Below are positions 6,497 through 8,114 of a stretch of 8,114 nt of DNA, one piece after another. A model generated the notes under the pieces. It saw only the letters and a program-made list of their open reading frames with translations, did no database searches and was not told where the DNA came from. Source of the stretch: Nitrospirales bacterium (GTDB lineage Bacteria; Nitrospirota; Thermodesulfovibrionia; Thermodesulfovibrionales; Dissulfurispiraceae). The stretch covers positions 1-8,114 of the forward strand of contig JADLDZ010000003.1 of the NCBI GenBank assembly GCA_020846375.1, in the 5' to 3' direction. Position numbers and translations under genes: made by a program. Numbering within the stretch: position 1 is the first letter of the stretch; every line of letters starts with the position of its first letter.

Positions 6497-7117
6497 ATGA
6501 AACTCTTCCCCAAACAAATAGATTTTTTCGAGCTCTTCGACAGAGCGGCCTCCAATGTCACCCGGGGTGCGGTCCTCATTGTCTCCCTCATGGAAAGCGG
6601 GGGAGAGGAGATGGAAGCACTTGCCAAGGAAATCTACGAGGTGGAGCAGGAAGGCGACATGCTGACCCATGATATCATGAAGAAGCTCAACAAGACCTTC
6701 ATCACTCCCATCGACAGGGAGGACCTGTATGCTCTTGCCTCGAGGCTGGACGACGTCATCGACCTCATCTGGAGCGCGGCGGACAGGATGACCGTGTTCA
6801 AGCTCAGGAAAGCGACGCCGGAGGCGATCTCCATGTCGAAGGACCTCCTCCTGACAACGAAAGTCATCAATAAGACCATAGGGAAGCTGAAGGAAAAGAA
6901 CTACCCGCATGTCCAGGAGCTCTGTATCGAGATCAACCGGCTCGAAAACAGGATCGACAGGGACTTCAGGGATGCGCTGGGCAAGCTGTTCGATGAGGGG
7001 AACGACCCGATTTTCATCATAAAATGGAAGGAGATTTACGAGATCCTCGAAGACGCCTCCGACCGCTGCGAGGATGTCGCCAATATCATAGAAGCCATCG
7101 TTCTCAAACATGCATGA
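6497..7117 (+). CDS. DUF47 family PhoU-like phosphate transport regulator
   Basis: A 206-residue all-helical cytoplasmic protein of the DUF47/PhoU-like family, commonly encoded beside Pit transporters and thought to modulate their activity or respond to internal phosphate. Family hallmarks are the N terminus LFPKQIDFFELF (3-14), EVEQEGDMLTHDI (48-60), FITPIDRED (68-76), the acidic RLDDVIDLI (83-91), and the C-terminal EILEDASDRCEDVAN (182-196). The repeated E/DxxxD patterns are those that bind metal clusters in PhoU relatives. The ATG at 6497 matches the family N terminus, yet there is no obvious Shine-Dalgarno in the short leader. The stop codon overlaps the start of the downstream phosphate transporter by eight bases, so the two are almost certainly co-translated. 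The family is certain; the exact regulatory mechanism is not established from sequence. Confidence 0.93.
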   Translation: MKLFPKQIDFFELFDRAASNVTRGAVLIVSLMESGGEEMEALAKEIYEVEQEGDMLTHDIMKKLNKTFITPIDREDLYALASRLDDVIDLIWSAADRMTVFKLRKATPEAISMSKDLLLTTKVINKTIGKLKEKNYPHVQELCIEINRLENRIDRDFRDALGKLFDEGNDPIFIIKWKEIYEILEDASDRCEDVANIIEAIVLKHA

Positions 7118-8102
7118 CTCCTACTTCCTTCTCCTATGCGTCATCGTCCTCGCCGTTGTCTTCGATTTCATAAACGGCTTTCACGATACCGCCAACGCCA
7201 TCGCCACCTCGGTATCCACCCGTGTCCTCTCCCCGCGCGCCGCGGTGATCATGGCCGCAGTCCTCAACCTGGTGGGAGCCCTTTCGGGCACGGCGGTGGC
7301 GAAAACAGTGGGGGCCGGCATCGTGGAATCGGCCGGCATCACCCAGCTTACCATCATTTCCGCCCTCCTTTCCGCCATCATATGGGATCTCATCACCTGG
7401 TATCTGGGGCTCCCCACCTCCTCCAGCCATGCCATTATTTCGAGCATCGTGGGGGCCGCCATTGCGACCTCCGGCGTATCGGTCATCATCGAGGCGGGAG
7501 TATACAAAGTATTCCTGGGTCTTCTCCTTTCCCCCGTCCTCGCCTTCATCCTCGGCTATTTCCTGATGCAGTTCCTCATCCTGCTCTTCCGGAGCGCTTC
7601 TCCCGCGACGGTCAACAGCATTTTCAACAGGATGCAGGTGGTTTCCGCCGCATACATGGCCTTCAGCCACGGCAGCAACGACGCACAGAAGACCATGGGC
7701 ATCATCTCCATGGCACTGGTAAGCTACTATGGGCTGAGCAGCTTTACCGTTCCGATGTGGGTCGTCGTCCTGTGCGCCGTGGCAATGGCGCTGGGGACCG
7801 CCTTCGGAGGATGGAGGATCATCAAGACCCTGGGCACCCGCCTCGTGAGCCTGAAGCCCATACACGGTTTTGCCGCTGAAACGGCGGCTGCCTCCCTCAT
7901 AGAGATCGCCTCCCGGATCGGTCTCCCCCTTTCGACGACCCATGTCATCTCTTCCACCATCATGGGGGTGGGCGCATCGAAAAGGTTTTCCGCGGTACGG
8001 TGGGGCGTAGGAGGCAATATCATCATGGCATGGGTGCTGACCATCCCCGCATGCGTCGGGCTTGCCTGGGGCATCTGCTCGGTGGGCATGTATCTGGTCT
8101 GA
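7110..8102 (+). CDS. pit: PiT-family inorganic phosphate transporter
   Basis: An inner-membrane, ion-coupled (H+ or Na+) low-affinity transporter for inorganic phosphate or metal-phosphate, 330 residues, within the normal size of short bacterial PHO4/PiT members. The family's internal duplication shows as paired motifs. FDFINGFHDTANA (18-30) is echoed by FSHGSNDAQKTMG (185-197), the two phosphate-site signatures. GLPTSSSHAI (100-109) is echoed by GLPLSTTHVI (271-280). Hydrophobic segments lie near 5-22, 44-66, 78-98, 106-128, 133-160, 213-236 and 301-327, with shorter ones around the motifs. The start at 7110 lies within the last codons of the DUF47 gene. No strong Shine-Dalgarno precedes it, so translation probably depends on coupling. 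Another ATG at 7114 is out of frame. The protein is complete, with TGA at 8100-8102; no terminator fits in the last 12 bases. Whether the counter-ion is a proton or sodium cannot be read here. Confidence 0.95.
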   Translation: MHDSYFLLLCVIVLAVVFDFINGFHDTANAIATSVSTRVLSPRAAVIMAAVLNLVGALSGTAVAKTVGAGIVESAGITQLTIISALLSAIIWDLITWYLGLPTSSSHAIISSIVGAAIATSGVSVIIEAGVYKVFLGLLLSPVLAFILGYFLMQFLILLFRSASPATVNSIFNRMQVVSAAYMAFSHGSNDAQKTMGIISMALVSYYGLSSFTVPMWVVVLCAVAMALGTAFGGWRIIKTLGTRLVSLKPIHGFAAETAAASLIEIASRIGLPLSTTHVISSTIMGVGASKRFSAVRWGVGGNIIMAWVLTIPACVGLAWGICSVGMYLV

Positions 8103-8114
8103 CAGCCGCCCCGC

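Noticed and set aside
7134..7943. A 269-codon minus-strand open frame opposite pit
   Set aside because: Its translation is a Gly/Asp/His-rich low-complexity string typical of antisense to a membrane protein gene, and pit is certain.
1..8114. Search for mobile elements, CRISPR arrays, tRNA or toxin-antitoxin pairs
   Set aside because: No terminal inverted repeats, transposase or integrase motifs, regularly spaced direct repeats, tRNA-like cloverleaf or small paired genes were seen by eye; the genes are housekeeping and uniform in codon use.

Overview
The window is an ordinary, densely packed stretch of bacterial chromosome. It carries six complete protein genes and the 3' end of a seventh. 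DNA is GC-rich and third codon positions are mostly G or C throughout. I see no insertion sequence, phage gene, CRISPR array, tRNA or rRNA, and no abrupt change in composition. The lineage cannot be fixed from the sequence alone. An HDOD-GAF regulator, a DUF47/Pit phosphate pair and GC-rich housekeeping genes would fit Nitrospirota or Desulfobacterota (former Deltaproteobacteria), but this is an impression, not a result.

Layout. Bases 1-253 hold the end of an unidentified plus-strand reading frame that enters from outside the window. It converges on a minus-strand gene (313-1875) for a 520-residue HDOD-GAF signalling protein. A 285-base divergent intergenic region (1876-2160) follows. It carries an extended -10 promoter toward the HDOD gene, a candidate promoter with a perfect TATAAT toward mutS, and GC-rich inverted repeats between them. 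From 2161 to 6369 there is a tight plus-strand cluster: mutS (mismatch repair ATPase), coaE (dephospho-CoA kinase) and ribF (riboflavin kinase/FAD synthetase). Adjacent genes either overlap or lie within 20 bases. A candidate intrinsic terminator (6385-6416) and a new promoter (6448-6477) separate this cluster from a second two-gene unit: a DUF47/PhoU-like protein (6497-7117) overlapping a PiT-family phosphate transporter gene (7110-8102).

Function. mutS, coaE and ribF are housekeeping genes for DNA repair and for the last steps of CoA and FAD synthesis; their products share no pathway, so the link is probably only co-transcription. The DUF47-Pit pair is a recurrent functional unit: the cytoplasmic PhoU-like protein is thought to control the low-affinity phosphate permease beside it. 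The HDOD-GAF protein is probably a signalling or regulatory scaffold with unknown input and output.

I found no convincing new biological system. The points worth a second look are small: a proline-rich insertion and an altered nucleotide-binding motif in the RibF kinase half, symmetric elements between the HDOD gene and mutS, and a short, Shine-Dalgarno-poor leader before the DUF47 gene.
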